From the NCBI GenBank assembly GCA_007827375.1, contig VISH01000002.1, positions 1,017,001 through 1,081,000 of the forward strand: a stretch of 64,000 bases of DNA. Direction: 5' to 3'. Of this stretch, positions 9,757-18,961 are shown in pieces. This stretch comes from Alteromonadaceae bacterium 2753L.S.0a.02 (lineage in GTDB: Bacteria; Pseudomonadota; Gammaproteobacteria; Pseudomonadales; Cellvibrionaceae). Under the pieces are notes generated by a model. The model was not told where the DNA came from, ran no database searches, and worked only from the letters and a program-made list of their open reading frames with translations. The first letter of the stretch is position 1. Each line of letters opens with the position of its first letter. Both the position numbers and the translations under genes were made by a program.

Positions 9757-10075
9757 TGTTTAGACCTGTTGCAAATAAGTGATGACAAACGATGGCGAGA
9801 ATGTTGAATTAGGCAGTCAACCAGGCGGTCGGTTCATACCTCGCTGGTTGAACAGGTACAGATTGGAGAGGGAACAGGTGCCAAACATGGAACCTCCCTA
9901 TGTTGTTATCATTAGTGGGATGGCGTTATTTAAATTCAGTTTGAACCATTGCTCTGTTTACGCCTTGATAAATATCAAAGGGCAACACGGAATATTATAG
10001 GCAGTCAATGCCTTACTTGCTTTCTGTGTTTCATGTAGAGCGGGTATTTATAAACATACAAAAGGATGCGACCTT
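9757..10075. other. Divergent intergenic region, no gene; FNR-type box inside
   Basis: 319 bp between the divergent EF-G-2-like gene and the TIGR03546 gene. I see no convincing coding sequence. The only strong signal is a perfect FNR/ANR-type palindrome at 9965-9978 followed by an AT-rich stretch (TATTAT at 9993-9998) that could be a -10 element for the rightward genes. Confidence 0.5.
9965..9978 (+). promoter_or_regulatory. FNR/ANR-like binding site
   Basis: TTGATAAATATCAA is an exact match to the FNR family consensus TTGAT-N4-ATCAA. It sits 98 bp upstream of the TIGR03546 start codon. The distance to the nearest -10-like hexamer (14 bp) is shorter than in a standard class II activated promoter, so repression, or use of another start site, is possible. 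Confidence 0.45.
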
Positions 10076-10579
10076 ATGCACTTATTGGTGAAGTTTTTAA
10101 AGGCACTGAATTCAGAAGCCGGTCCGTGGCAGATAGCCTTTGCGATTGCTTTAGGAGCAATAGTGGGCTTATCGCCATTTTATCGACTGCATAATTTTGT
10201 GGTTATTTTTGTGGTTCTCCTGTTTCGCGTGAATATTTCCAGCTTTCTCGCATCATTTATTTTATTTTCGGGTTTGGCATTTTTCATGGACTCTTCCATG
10301 ATCAGTGTTGGCGAAATCGTCCTGCAATCAGCGTCGCTCAATGGCGTATGGACGGCGTTCTACAATACTTCGCTGGGGCGTTTGAGCCAGTTTAATCACA
10401 CCTTGACCATGGGCAGCCTGGTTACCAGCCTGGCGTTGTTTCCGGTGTTACTGTTTGCCAGCCGATATGCCGTTGTGCAATACCGGGGGCAGGTAAAAAA
10501 TTGGGTCGACAAGTGGCACGTGGTTAAGGTGTTAAAGGCCAGCAAGTTGTACCACTTGTATGAACGTGTGGGAGGCTAA
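10076..10579 (+). CDS. TIGR03546 family membrane protein
   Basis: 167 aa, with about three to four hydrophobic segments (IAFAIALGAIVGLSPF, FVVIFVVLLFRVNISSFLASF, LVTSLALFPVLLFASRYAVV). It matches the TIGR03546 family, which regularly precedes a TIGR03545 gene, as here with a 3-bp gap (stop at 10579, ATG at 10583). The N-terminal 'P-W-Q-I-A-F-A' with G-x-x-x-G-L-x-P recalls DUF2062-type proteins. Function unknown; probably an inner-membrane partner of the next gene product. An FNR-like site lies upstream. Confidence 0.8.
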   Translation: MHLLVKFLKALNSEAGPWQIAFAIALGAIVGLSPFYRLHNFVVIFVVLLFRVNISSFLASFILFSGLAFFMDSSMISVGEIVLQSASLNGVWTAFYNTSLGRLSQFNHTLTMGSLVTSLALFPVLLFASRYAVVQYRGQVKNWVDKWHVVKVLKASKLYHLYERVGG

Positions 10580-10582
10580 ACG

Positions 10583-12346
10583 ATGAATAAAATAATTCGC
10601 TGGCCCGGCCTGATTGCATTTTTTGTTGTAGCCGCGCTCCTAATTGGCGTGCCTGTTTTATTTTTGGATAGCTGGATAAAACTAGGCATTGAAAGTGCCG
10701 CGGGAAAGGCTCTGGGCGCCGAGGTTAACGTCGCTTCCGTATCACACACTTGGTCGCCTTTCGGGCTCAGTTTGCACGATGTGCAATTTACCGATCCGGA
10801 AAAAAACACCCATAATAAACTTGCCTTCGAGAGCTTGCGCACAGATATATCCTTAATGCCGTTACTGGATAGAAAAATCATTATCGATCATCTTCAGATC
10901 CAGGGTGTTAAATTCGATACGCAACGAAGCAAACCTGGCAAAATTTTTATTAAAACTGAGGCGCAAACTGAAGCCGTCGCTGCAGAATCTTCGGGCACTG
11001 GCAAATCCATGCCGAATATTGATGTAGCTGCGTTACTTAAGAAAACCCCGTTAAAAACCACTGATGCAGCCGCGACGGTAAGTAAGCTGGGAAGCGCCTC
11101 GAAAACGCAACTCACCCAGCAATTCGAGGCGCTGCCTGACGATCAGGCACTTAAGAATTACCAGAAACAGATTCAGGCAATTTTGGATAAAGAGGTAAAA
11201 ACACCAGCGCAAATTGCTGAAGCAAAGAAAGAACTTGATGCTGTAAAAAAATCCTTGCGTGCAGAACAGCAAAAGTTGAAGGATTTTAGTGGATCTGTGA
11301 GTGGCGCCAGTGGTGATCTGAAACACTCGCTGAGTGAGCTGGCTGCAGCACAGAAACAGGATTATGACCTGCTAAAAGGCCTGGTGGCAGGAGATTCGGC
11401 CGCGATCGATAATCTCACTGACGCTATTTTTGGAATGAAACTCAAAAGTTGGGCAGATAATCTCTTGGCGGCCTACAAATTGGTTGCACCTTTATTGCAG
11501 GGCGGCGGCGAAGAAGCACCGAAACGCGAAAGATTGGCGGGCGATTGGGTGAGCTTCACGGAAGACGAACCCTTACCGGATATACTGATTCGCGAGGCAG
11601 ACGTGAGTGTTTCCTACCTGCAGTCCGAGTTCACTAGTTTTTGGAAAGACCTTACCAACGATCATGCCACTCTCGGGCGGCCCACCACTTATGGTATCGA
11701 CTCAAACAAAACAAGTGGTTGGCAGGCGCTTAAGGTCGACGGTAGCTTCAAACTGCTGGCCACCGGTCTCACCGCAGTACAGAGCTGGGATCTTAAAGGT
11801 GTAACACTGGCCGATGTAGAATTGTCACAATCTCAATCGCTTACGTCTTCGCTGCAGCAGGCCTTGCTGAACAGCGTGGGTAAAATCGATGTTGTCGATA
11901 ATAAGCTGCGGGGCAAGGGTGATATTAAACTGGTTGATATGCTGCTAAAGGCCAGCGGTAACGGTAAAACCAGCGAGAAGATTGCCAGTTTTCTGGGAGA
12001 TCTCAGTACTCTGGACATCACCACAACCATTAGTGGGTTTCTTAAAAAGCCGCAGTTTGGGTTTGCCTCGGATCTCGATAGCCAACTGGCGAAACAGCTC
12101 TCCAAAACAGTCGATGCCGCTGCACAAAAGAAACTCGCAGAACTAAAATCTCAAATCGCGGCAAACGCTTCTCCTGCACAGGCTGAAGCTGCAGCTGAGC
12201 TGGCCAGCTGGGAAAATTTGAATGACATCGCCGAGGGCAAAACCGATGCGGTGGAAGAGATGTTGCAAGCCCAGCTCAATAGCGCTGTCGATAAAGAGAA
12301 AGACAAACTCAAGAACGACTTGCAGAAAAAGCTGTTTGGCGGATAA
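10583..12346 (+). CDS. TIGR03545 family protein
   Basis: 587 aa. One N-terminal membrane anchor (LIAFFVVAALLIGVPVLFL, about 10-28) precedes an AsmA-like start (LGIESAAGKALGAEVNVASV..WSPFGLSLHDVQFTDP). A charged, probably coiled-coil region runs at about 190-260, and Lys/Ala-rich helices end the protein. It pairs with TIGR03546 and is probably translationally coupled, since the genes are 3 bp apart. The AsmA-like N-terminus suggests a periplasm-facing envelope protein, possibly connected with lipid or envelope homeostasis; that is inference only. Length and layout fit the family. Confidence 0.82.
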   Translation: MNKIIRWPGLIAFFVVAALLIGVPVLFLDSWIKLGIESAAGKALGAEVNVASVSHTWSPFGLSLHDVQFTDPEKNTHNKLAFESLRTDISLMPLLDRKIIIDHLQIQGVKFDTQRSKPGKIFIKTEAQTEAVAAESSGTGKSMPNIDVAALLKKTPLKTTDAAATVSKLGSASKTQLTQQFEALPDDQALKNYQKQIQAILDKEVKTPAQIAEAKKELDAVKKSLRAEQQKLKDFSGSVSGASGDLKHSLSELAAAQKQDYDLLKGLVAGDSAAIDNLTDAIFGMKLKSWADNLLAAYKLVAPLLQGGGEEAPKRERLAGDWVSFTEDEPLPDILIREADVSVSYLQSEFTSFWKDLTNDHATLGRPTTYGIDSNKTSGWQALKVDGSFKLLATGLTAVQSWDLKGVTLADVELSQSQSLTSSLQQALLNSVGKIDVVDNKLRGKGDIKLVDMLLKASGNGKTSEKIASFLGDLSTLDITTTISGFLKKPQFGFASDLDSQLAKQLSKTVDAAAQKKLAELKSQIAANASPAQAEAAAELASWENLNDIAEGKTDAVEEMLQAQLNSAVDKEKDKLKNDLQKKLFGG

Positions 12347-12384
12347 GCCGTTGACACAAAACGTAGTATAGAGAGTAGTAAATC

Positions 12385-13200
12385 ATGCAAACGCGAATTG
12401 ATACCCATGCACACACTGTGGCGAGCACCCATGCGTACAGTACTTTGCACGACTATGTGGAAATAGCTCTGCAAAAAGACATCACGCTTTTTGCGATCAC
12501 CGATCACGCCTGCGGTATGCCGGATGCGCCACACTATTGGCATTTCGGCAACATGAAAATCATTCCGCGTGTGATCGATGGTGTTGCCGTGTTGCGCGGT
12601 ATTGAGGCCAATATTCTGCCGGAAGGACGCTTCAGCTTCGGCGGTATCAAAGACATGCAAACTCTGGATATCCCGCCCAATTTGATGCCCTATCTGGATT
12701 TGGCCGTCGCCAGTTTTCATGAGCCTGTGTTCGCGCCAGCAGACAGCGCGACCCACACCCGGGCGATGATTGCGGCAATTGAGTCTGGCCTTTGTCAGAT
12801 TATCGGGCACCCGGGTAACCCCAGTTACCCGATTAATATGGAAGAAGTGGTGCGTGCCGCGCGAGACAACAATGTCCTGCTTGAAATCAACAACAGTTCA
12901 TTCACGCATTCCCGTTTGGGCAGTGAGGCTAATTGTCTGAAGTTACTCGAGCTGGTGGACAAGCTTGACTGGCAAGTGGTGTTTGCCAGTGATGCGCACA
13001 TCGCCTACCACTTGGGCGACCACCAGCAGTGTATCGCAAAAGCTCAGAGCATAGGCTTCCCCGAAACGCGAGTGGTGTCTACCGATGAAGGGCGCTTCCT
13101 GGATTTTCTCGCCGAGCACAACAAAAGCGTGGCCGATGAATTGCGAGATTGGCGAGAACTGGCAGCCGATCGCCCACCCGTAAAACGTTGGGCGCGATAG
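12385..13200 (+). CDS. PHP-domain phosphatase/hydrolase, YcdX type
   Basis: 271 aa PHP superfamily enzyme with the metal ligands visible in order: DTHAHTV near the N-terminus (His-x-His), the DHACGMPDAPHYWHF segment near 40-55, GIEANIL, SFHEPV, IGHPGNP and a late SDAHIAYHLGD. This pattern is that of E. coli YcdX, a trinuclear-zinc phosphatase. It lies 38 bp after the TIGR03545 stop and probably shares its transcript. No strong ribosome binding site precedes the ATG. Substrate not deducible. Confidence 0.85.
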   Translation: MQTRIDTHAHTVASTHAYSTLHDYVEIALQKDITLFAITDHACGMPDAPHYWHFGNMKIIPRVIDGVAVLRGIEANILPEGRFSFGGIKDMQTLDIPPNLMPYLDLAVASFHEPVFAPADSATHTRAMIAAIESGLCQIIGHPGNPSYPINMEEVVRAARDNNVLLEINNSSFTHSRLGSEANCLKLLELVDKLDWQVVFASDAHIAYHLGDHQQCIAKAQSIGFPETRVVSTDEGRFLDFLAEHNKSVADELRDWRELAADRPPVKRWAR

Positions 13201-13224
13201 CAGCTCTAGAAAAGCCTCGCCTGG

Positions 13225-14196
13225 TCACACAACATGGGATTTCAGGGCATCGAAAACATCTAAAATTCGCGCCAGATATTGGTCTTTAGGCCGAAAGCTG
13301 CTGCGGCTTTCGGTCTGAAAATCCTTTTCAAGATGGTCAATCATACGTTTTAGTCGGTGGCGGTGTAGCCCCAGATGCGCTTGTATCGGGTCGCTGATGA
13401 GTCCGGAAAACGACGCAAAAATGGCAAACAACACCAGCACCCCGCCCAGACTCCAGAGCGTAAGTTGCAATGAGGGTTCCGGTGGGAAAAAACGGTAGTA
13501 CACCCGGCCAAGGGTTTCCCCCAGAAAAAACGATTTTTCTGCGTTCATGCGTGCCAGTACCGTGGCGATCACCAAGCCAATGCCAATACCACCCGGTGTG
13601 AATTTGTTGAACGCAAATGCGCCGAGCAATGTGCTGGTGATGCTGTTGGCAATGTCGCAGGAAGCTGTGCGGGTGATTCGATATTGAACGAGCGCCTCGT
13701 CGACTATGCTGGTTACGCGTTCGGCAAATTCCTGTTGTTGTTGCAGGTTGTGATGATCTTCAGCGAAACGTTGTCGCAAGGCGCGAGTAATGTGTGCCGC
13801 CAGTGCATTGTGACTGCAATCCAATTTAAGCAGGTCGGTCACAATTTTTTCAGCGAGCGTTTTCTGAACGCAGGTTGTGAAACCGTCCGGGCATTTAGCC
13901 AATATATTCGCGACCTGGCGATAACCTTTGCGCTTACAAAAGTAGCGAGCAAGGCTGAGCAAAGCGTATATAGGAGCCCAAAATAAATTTAGCGGCGCTC
14001 TGATCATATCCAAGCCAAAGGCAACGCGATTGGTGTGCCAGGCTCCAGGGTAGCGAAAATGCCGTTTCACAAACGCAGGCACACGCGAACGGCACGACTC
14101 AAAATAAGTATTTATCGCAGATTGCACGAGCTCTTCCAGCTCATTGGGTGATATGCTTGCGTCCATGGTTACAGAGAAACTTTGGGCTTTATTCAT
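13225..14196 (-). CDS. Hypothetical membrane protein
   Basis: 323 aa with hydrophobic stretches around residues 65-87 (PLNLFWAPIYALLSLARYF), 190-220 (glycine-rich, KFTPGGIGIGLVIATVLARM) and 250-272 (SLGGVLVLFAIFASFSGLI). The N- and C-terminal ends are charged and soluble. I do not recognise the family with confidence; similar uncharacterised membrane proteins of this length exist. The annotated 5' end overlaps that of the divergent phosphatase gene, so one of the two starts must lie further in (an internal ATG here is at 14166). Confidence 0.6.
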   Translation of the reverse strand: MNKAQSFSVTMDASISPNELEELVQSAINTYFESCRSRVPAFVKRHFRYPGAWHTNRVAFGLDMIRAPLNLFWAPIYALLSLARYFCKRKGYRQVANILAKCPDGFTTCVQKTLAEKIVTDLLKLDCSHNALAAHITRALRQRFAEDHHNLQQQQEFAERVTSIVDEALVQYRITRTASCDIANSITSTLLGAFAFNKFTPGGIGIGLVIATVLARMNAEKSFFLGETLGRVYYRFFPPEPSLQLTLWSLGGVLVLFAIFASFSGLISDPIQAHLGLHRHRLKRMIDHLEKDFQTESRSSFRPKDQYLARILDVFDALKSHVV

Positions 14197-14974
14197 TGTT
14201 GCAATGTTTTATTCTGCGGGCTCATGCCACGCGGTACCCATTTACCAAACCGTAAATGAATGTGCACATGCGGTGCGCAGCATAGAGACAATTACCTTAC
14301 CAATTGAAGAGACCGTGCGAGTGCTCTCGTGGAACATCCGCAAAGCATCGCATAAGCAGTTACGTGAGGATCTTACCACGTTGAGTGGTGACGCGGACCT
14401 CATCGTGTTGCAGGAAGCGATCGATTTGCCATGGTTGCATCAGTTGAAACCAAGCAGTCACTTCTCGCCGGGTTATGCCACGTCCAGCAAGCGCACCGGA
14501 TTAATGTTGCTGGGTGATGAGCCCTGGCTATTCTCCTGTATTTTCACACACCGGGAACCCTGGCTCCGTACTCCCAAGGCGAGTAGTATAACGGCCCTGA
14601 AATTACCCAATGGGGCTGTTCTGTTGGCAGGCAATATCCACGCAGTAAACTTCGTATGGAGCTTAAAAGTTTATCGTGCGCAACTCGAGAATATAGTCAA
14701 CATTATGCAGGCCTATACGGGGCCTATGTTTTTATCGGGAGATTTTAATACCTGGCGCGCAGCGCGCGCGAGTCTCCTGCAAAAAATGATGGCGACCCTG
14801 CATTTTTCTGAAGTGGATTTCGCAAGCGATTTTCGCACAAGGGTATTTGGTTTGGCATTAGACCGAGTTTTCACTCGTGGTGTGCAGGTTACCACCAGTA
14901 GTACGCGTATCTTTGAATCGTCAGATCACAATCCGTTATTTGTCACATTTACCGTAACGCCGGTGCAACAATAA
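14165..14974 (+). CDS. Endonuclease/exonuclease/phosphatase (EEP) family protein, exported
   Basis: 269 aa from the ATG at 14165, which gives a good signal peptide (LWALFIVAMFYSAGSCHA). An ATG 21 bp upstream is possible but pushes polar residues ahead of it, and one at 14204 would shorten the signal. Catalytic motifs of the DNase I-like fold are present: LSWNIRK (N), LIVLQEA (E), NIHAVNF (H), LSGDFNTW (DxN) and SSDHNPLF (DH). Secreted members act as nucleases, phosphodiesterases or sphingomyelinases, and the substrate cannot be read here. The next gene lies only 14 bp downstream, so they are probably co-transcribed. Confidence 0.8.
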   Translation: MVTEKLWALFIVAMFYSAGSCHAVPIYQTVNECAHAVRSIETITLPIEETVRVLSWNIRKASHKQLREDLTTLSGDADLIVLQEAIDLPWLHQLKPSSHFSPGYATSSKRTGLMLLGDEPWLFSCIFTHREPWLRTPKASSITALKLPNGAVLLAGNIHAVNFVWSLKVYRAQLENIVNIMQAYTGPMFLSGDFNTWRAARASLLQKMMATLHFSEVDFASDFRTRVFGLALDRVFTRGVQVTTSSTRIFESSDHNPLFVTFTVTPVQQ

Positions 14975-14988
14975 GGAATTTAACGAGT

Positions 14989-15363
14989 ATGAATTATAAA
15001 TTTTTTACTGTTTTATTGTTGTGGTTTTGCACACGAGCGATGAGTTGTGAGCCAGTGGATACCCAAGCTGAAGTGTTCGCTCTGATTAACGCCATTGAAA
15101 CCAGTGGTGCTCAATTCGAGCGTAACGGCAGTGTTCATACGGCTGAAAAAGCTGCGGATCATTTGCGATTAAAATATTCCCGGGGGAAAAAATATATCTC
15201 GAGTAGTGAAGATTTTATTGCAAAACTCGCCAGCGAAAGTTCTTTTACCGGCAAGCCCTATTGGATAATTCTCGAAGGGGATAAGCGCGTAAAATCGGGG
15301 GTTTGGTTAACTGAAAAACTGCAAGCCCTACGTGCGAATCAATGCCCATCCGGCCACGAATAG
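14989..15363 (+). CDS. DUF5329 (YfeK-like) periplasmic protein
   Basis: 124 aa with a signal peptide (YKFFTVLLLWFCTRAMSCE). The body matches the DUF5329/YfeK family: LINAIETSGAQFERNGSVHT, then AADHLRLKYSRGKKYI, a SSEDFIAKLAS segment and a C-terminal YWIILEGDKRVKSGVWL. Function unknown; the family is a small periplasmic protein of Proteobacteria. It lies 14 bp after the EEP phosphatase gene. Confidence 0.78.
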   Translation: MNYKFFTVLLLWFCTRAMSCEPVDTQAEVFALINAIETSGAQFERNGSVHTAEKAADHLRLKYSRGKKYISSSEDFIAKLASESSFTGKPYWIILEGDKRVKSGVWLTEKLQALRANQCPSGHE

Positions 15364-15385
15364 TGGCAGAAATATACCGACCGGT

Positions 15386-17215
15386 TTAATTGACGTACAG
15401 GAGCTGGCTGCCTTCAAGCGCGATAGGTTTGAGTCGTTCGTAAGTCATGGGTGGGTTGAACAGAAAGCCCTGATAATATTCACATCCCAATTGCTGCAAG
15501 GCTTCAAGTTCTGCTTTTTGCTCTACACCCTCTGCAATAATCGATAAATTGAGGCTTTCACCCAATGACATAATGGTTTCAACAATAGCATTGTTACCCT
15601 TGTTTTTATGGAGATTGCGAACAAAGGCCTGGTCGATTTTAAGTGCTGATATGGGGAATCGAGACAGGTAGGCGAGCGATGAGTAGCCGGTGCCGAAATC
15701 GTCAACTGATATTTGAATACCCAGTTGGCGTAGCTCATCCATTTTTTTAACGGTATCAGACACATTTTTTATGAGCGAACTCTCCGTGAGTTCGATACAC
15801 AGCATGTTGGGGTTTATGCCGGTTTCGTCGATAGAGTACGCGAGATCGTTGAGAAAATTGCCTTGGTTAAATTGCACCGCACTAACATTCACCGAGATAC
15901 GTTTAAAGGTGTTTGGTACACAGCTTTCCTGCAAATCCCTTAACTGGCGACAGGCATTAAGGAGCACCCAGCGCCCTAATTCGATCATTAAGCCGGTGTC
16001 TTCTGCGACGGGAATAAACTTCGCTGGCGAACTTAGCGCGCGGTGCAAAGTATGCCAACGCAATAGTGCTTCGGCGCCGATGCATTCCCCTGTTGCGGCA
16101 TATTGCGGTTGATAAACCAGTTTAAATTCATCGCTGTTTTTAATAGCGACTTTAAGTTCCTTCTCTATTTCCAGACGTAGCTCAACCTCGTTGCACATAC
16201 TGGGCTGATAGTACACGGCAGAATTTGGGCCACGGGATTTGGCGATATACATGGCTGCGTCGGCATTGCGCATAAGCTTGGCCGCGTCCACGTTGATATG
16301 GGGGAAAACTTCAATGCCAATGCTGGGGGTAATGTGGAGCAGATGGTCACCCGCTTGAATCGGGTCGGAAAACGCGTTTTTAACCTTGGCGACAACAGCG
16401 TTGGTGAGCTCAATGATGTCATATTCGCTTTCACTGGCACTGAGTAGAATAACAAATTCATCGCCACTCAGTCGCGATACGAAATCGCCCTTATTAACCG
16501 TGGTGCGCAACAGGTTGGCGACTTCCTGGAGGAGGAGATCTCCCACTGCGTGGCCCAAGGTATCATTCACAGATTTAAAGCGGTTTAGGTCGATAAAAAG
16601 TAGCGAACCCAGGCGTTTTTCCTTGCGCAGCAGTGCCAGCTCTTCTTCGAGCTTTTGCATCAAACGGCGCCGATTGGGCAAGCTGGTCAGATCGTCATGA
16701 TAGAGCTGGTAGGTAATTAGCTGCTCGGCTTTTTTGCGTGCACTAATTGCCTGCAACAATTGCTCGTGTTCGAGCGATGCCTGACAGCTGATAGCAAGCC
16801 GTTTGAAAATCGGAAGGAGCATTTCAAGTACCTGCTCGGGAAGCGCGGTATCAATCGTATGCAAGCATACAAAGCCAATGTCACGTAAATTAAAAAAGTG
16901 CTGATACTCTCCTCTGTCGCTGTGGTGCTCTGTTAAGTAACCGGTGAGGGATGCACGAATACGATGTGGAATTTTTAGTAGGTTAGGGGGCGCAGTGGCG
17001 TGCGGCGCATGGGTGGGCAGACCAAGGTAATGCTCGAACCTTATGCTGCTCTCATTGTGTGTATTCGACAGCAGATAATAATTGACCGCAGAAAGCCCAA
17101 GGCGACGTACACATACCTTGCTGAAATGGAGTAGCATGGGTCTGAGCTTTAGATCCATGCCAATCGCCATACCAAGCTCATGTTGTGCGGACATTAAAAG
17201 GAGTGCATCGTTCAT
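15386..17215 (-). CDS. GGDEF-EAL cyclic-di-GMP protein with GAF-like N-terminus
   Basis: 609 aa. The N-terminal ~155 residues look like a degenerate GAF-type sensor. The GGDEF domain (about 165-330) has an SGDEF active-site loop (250-254, first Gly replaced by Ser), so cyclase activity is uncertain. The EAL domain (about 355-600) is complete: EALLRWH at 382, NVSAVQF, ELTESSLI, DDFGTGYSSLAYLSRFP, KIDQAFV and EGVEQ. It is therefore most likely a c-di-GMP phosphodiesterase. No membrane segment is obvious. The FIST-domain sensor gene lies 206 bp upstream on the same strand, suggesting a shared signalling role. Confidence 0.88.
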   Translation of the reverse strand: MNDALLLMSAQHELGMAIGMDLKLRPMLLHFSKVCVRRLGLSAVNYYLLSNTHNESSIRFEHYLGLPTHAPHATAPPNLLKIPHRIRASLTGYLTEHHSDRGEYQHFFNLRDIGFVCLHTIDTALPEQVLEMLLPIFKRLAISCQASLEHEQLLQAISARKKAEQLITYQLYHDDLTSLPNRRRLMQKLEEELALLRKEKRLGSLLFIDLNRFKSVNDTLGHAVGDLLLQEVANLLRTTVNKGDFVSRLSGDEFVILLSASESEYDIIELTNAVVAKVKNAFSDPIQAGDHLLHITPSIGIEVFPHINVDAAKLMRNADAAMYIAKSRGPNSAVYYQPSMCNEVELRLEIEKELKVAIKNSDEFKLVYQPQYAATGECIGAEALLRWHTLHRALSSPAKFIPVAEDTGLMIELGRWVLLNACRQLRDLQESCVPNTFKRISVNVSAVQFNQGNFLNDLAYSIDETGINPNMLCIELTESSLIKNVSDTVKKMDELRQLGIQISVDDFGTGYSSLAYLSRFPISALKIDQAFVRNLHKNKGNNAIVETIMSLGESLNLSIIAEGVEQKAELEALQQLGCEYYQGFLFNPPMTYERLKPIALEGSQLLYVN

Positions 17216-17421
17216 CGTAATACTGCGTGGTTAAGCGCTCATGCGCATAAAATTCAAGCAACAAAATGGCTAAAGAAGATCTTAAAAATGGTTCAGTTTC
17301 GTCCTGGCGACTTCGGTTCCATCCTCGAGCGCCAGCCGGTCGATCCTCATTTACCCCGCGAAGCTTTGGGCTTGCGGGGCGGCTACTTCAGGGCAAAAAG
17401 AAATAAATTTCCAGCGCTCCC

Positions 17422-18558
17422 CTAAAACATCGCAACGACAGCGGCCTTATTTAACAGCTCGATAGGCCCTTTTCGGGAATTGCTGATTTCCCCAAGGGAT
17501 AGCGTGCCAAATATTTCTCCCTCACCCAGTTGGTCACATATTTCCTGAAGTTCATGTTTGAACGCGCCCTCGAGAAACAGGCTGCGACTTACACAGTCAA
17601 ACAGCAGCGTGGTATTAGAGTCTCTATTGTGGTGGCTGTTATAGTGCGCTTTTTTTACCCATTGCGCGGCCTCTGCCGAAGACGCGATCAGTGAGCTTTC
17701 GTCACCTTTAAGAAGATAAACCGAAGAAAAAGGCGGAATATCGCCCACGCAAACCAGACTTTTACCGGAAATGTATAGTGGGTCGCGCACCAGGATTTCA
17801 CCACACGCATTAGCGATGCCGAGCGGGTGTATTTTTGTGATGGAAAAAAAATCGTTGCTGCCGAAGCGAAATTCGGTATTACTCTCTAATTGTTCCCGGT
17901 AAACGTCGAAGGCCGGTAAATAGTTGAGAGAATCGAGTTTGTTACCCTGAGCACCGGTTACCAAATAGGGGCCGTCGAGAATTTCCCAACCGTGGGAGAC
18001 GCTTGAAAAATGGAACCTCGGCAAGCCAACAATGAGCGCAGCATCCGCAACTAATCCTTCATTCGAAAACAGACAAGCTTTTTGTACGAGCTCGAGAGAG
18101 CCAGCGCAACAACCAAATGTGCTGGGCTGAGCACCTACTGTGTAAAATAAGTTTTCAACGAGGCGCTCGACACTTTTGGAGAGGCCATCGACAATGGTAA
18201 AAAGGGTTTTGGCACGAAGCAGGTGTGGTGCAATCTCATCAAGACTGTGTTCCAAAGCGTCTAGCGACCCAGAAATGTCTCGTACGAGGAACACATCGGC
18301 GGTAACTGAAAGCCCTAATATCAATGTGCCATTATTATAGCAGTTGCTTTGTTTTAGAATACTGGGGAATATACCCCCAAACAGAGGCAGTGTAGACCGT
18401 TTAAGAACGGGGTCGATAATTTCGGGAGTCCAGCCATCGGCATCGCAAGCGAGAATTAATAGGCTGCTTGCGCCTGTTTCGGTGATTTCTGCAATGGCCG
18501 CTTCAAGCGATCGGGCATCCGGGCCGGCGCACATCATGTGCTTTGTAATAAATCTCAT
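17422..18558 (-). CDS. FIST N/C domain sensory protein
   Basis: 378 aa. It has the FIST_N start (SSLLILACDADGWTPEIIDPVL...LPLFGGIFPSIL) and the FIST_C second half (RFGSNDFFSITKIHPLGI, then DPLYISGKSLVCVGDIPPFSSVYLLKGD). FIST proteins are intracellular ligand-binding sensors, thought to bind small molecules such as amino acids, that feed signal transduction. The position just before a GGDEF-EAL gene on the same strand supports control of c-di-GMP turnover, by inference. A small-domain cysteine motif (FGCCAGSLEL) is visible near residue 147. Confidence 0.85.
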   Translation of the reverse strand: MRFITKHMMCAGPDARSLEAAIAEITETGASSLLILACDADGWTPEIIDPVLKRSTLPLFGGIFPSILKQSNCYNNGTLILGLSVTADVFLVRDISGSLDALEHSLDEIAPHLLRAKTLFTIVDGLSKSVERLVENLFYTVGAQPSTFGCCAGSLELVQKACLFSNEGLVADAALIVGLPRFHFSSVSHGWEILDGPYLVTGAQGNKLDSLNYLPAFDVYREQLESNTEFRFGSNDFFSITKIHPLGIANACGEILVRDPLYISGKSLVCVGDIPPFSSVYLLKGDESSLIASSAEAAQWVKKAHYNSHHNRDSNTTLLFDCVSRSLFLEGAFKHELQEICDQLGEGEIFGTLSLGEISNSRKGPIELLNKAAVVAMF

Positions 18559-18961
18559 TGCACATACTTATTGTAGTTTTTGTGGTTCCCATATAAGGCT
18601 TGGAAATGCTGCTAAAAATAACCACGAAAATTTAGAAGCAACAGGGAGCAGGGCACCCAAATGAATGTGTGGCAAGTCTATGGCATTTTTATAGAAACTG
18701 CTAATACTTTGATGTTGTTAACTGCGCCAAAGCTTGCGGTGCGTGTGAATTTGTCTCAATTATTAAAGGCAATGGCATAACGATGACTTTTTATCAGTTT
18801 GACTATAAGACGCCACTGCCATAATTTTAAATTACCAATTATTGCCTAGCGGCTGTTAACGCAACCATTGCGGTGACTCCGATTTGGAGTGAGAGCATTT
18901 ATACGTTCGTATTAATGTTATAAGAAAGATATTCTCATTTTTCAGAGGTTCATTAAATCTG
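18559..18961. other. Intergenic region upstream of the YdeP-like gene
   Basis: 403 bp between the divergent FIST and YdeP-like genes. It contains one short in-frame reading frame of 39 codons (18661-18780, + strand) with a weak purine-rich stretch in front (AGGGAGCAGGG). I see no family match and cannot tell whether it is expressed. The last 60 bp before 18962 are AT-rich and probably hold the rightward promoter. No RNA gene or operator is evident. Confidence 0.3.

Noticed and set aside
9779..10000. 73-codon frame upstream of TIGR03546
   Set aside because: Overlaps the likely promoter and FNR box, no ribosome binding site.
13225..14204. Both genes at 14.15-14.2 kb using their longest starts
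   Set aside because: Divergent genes cannot both need overlapping 5' ends; the signal peptide of the EEP protein favours starts at 14165 or 14204, so the upstream-most ATG (14144) was not used.
18661..18780. 39-codon frame upstream of the YdeP-like gene
   Set aside because: Too short, no homology seen, weak start context; kept only as a note on the intergenic region.
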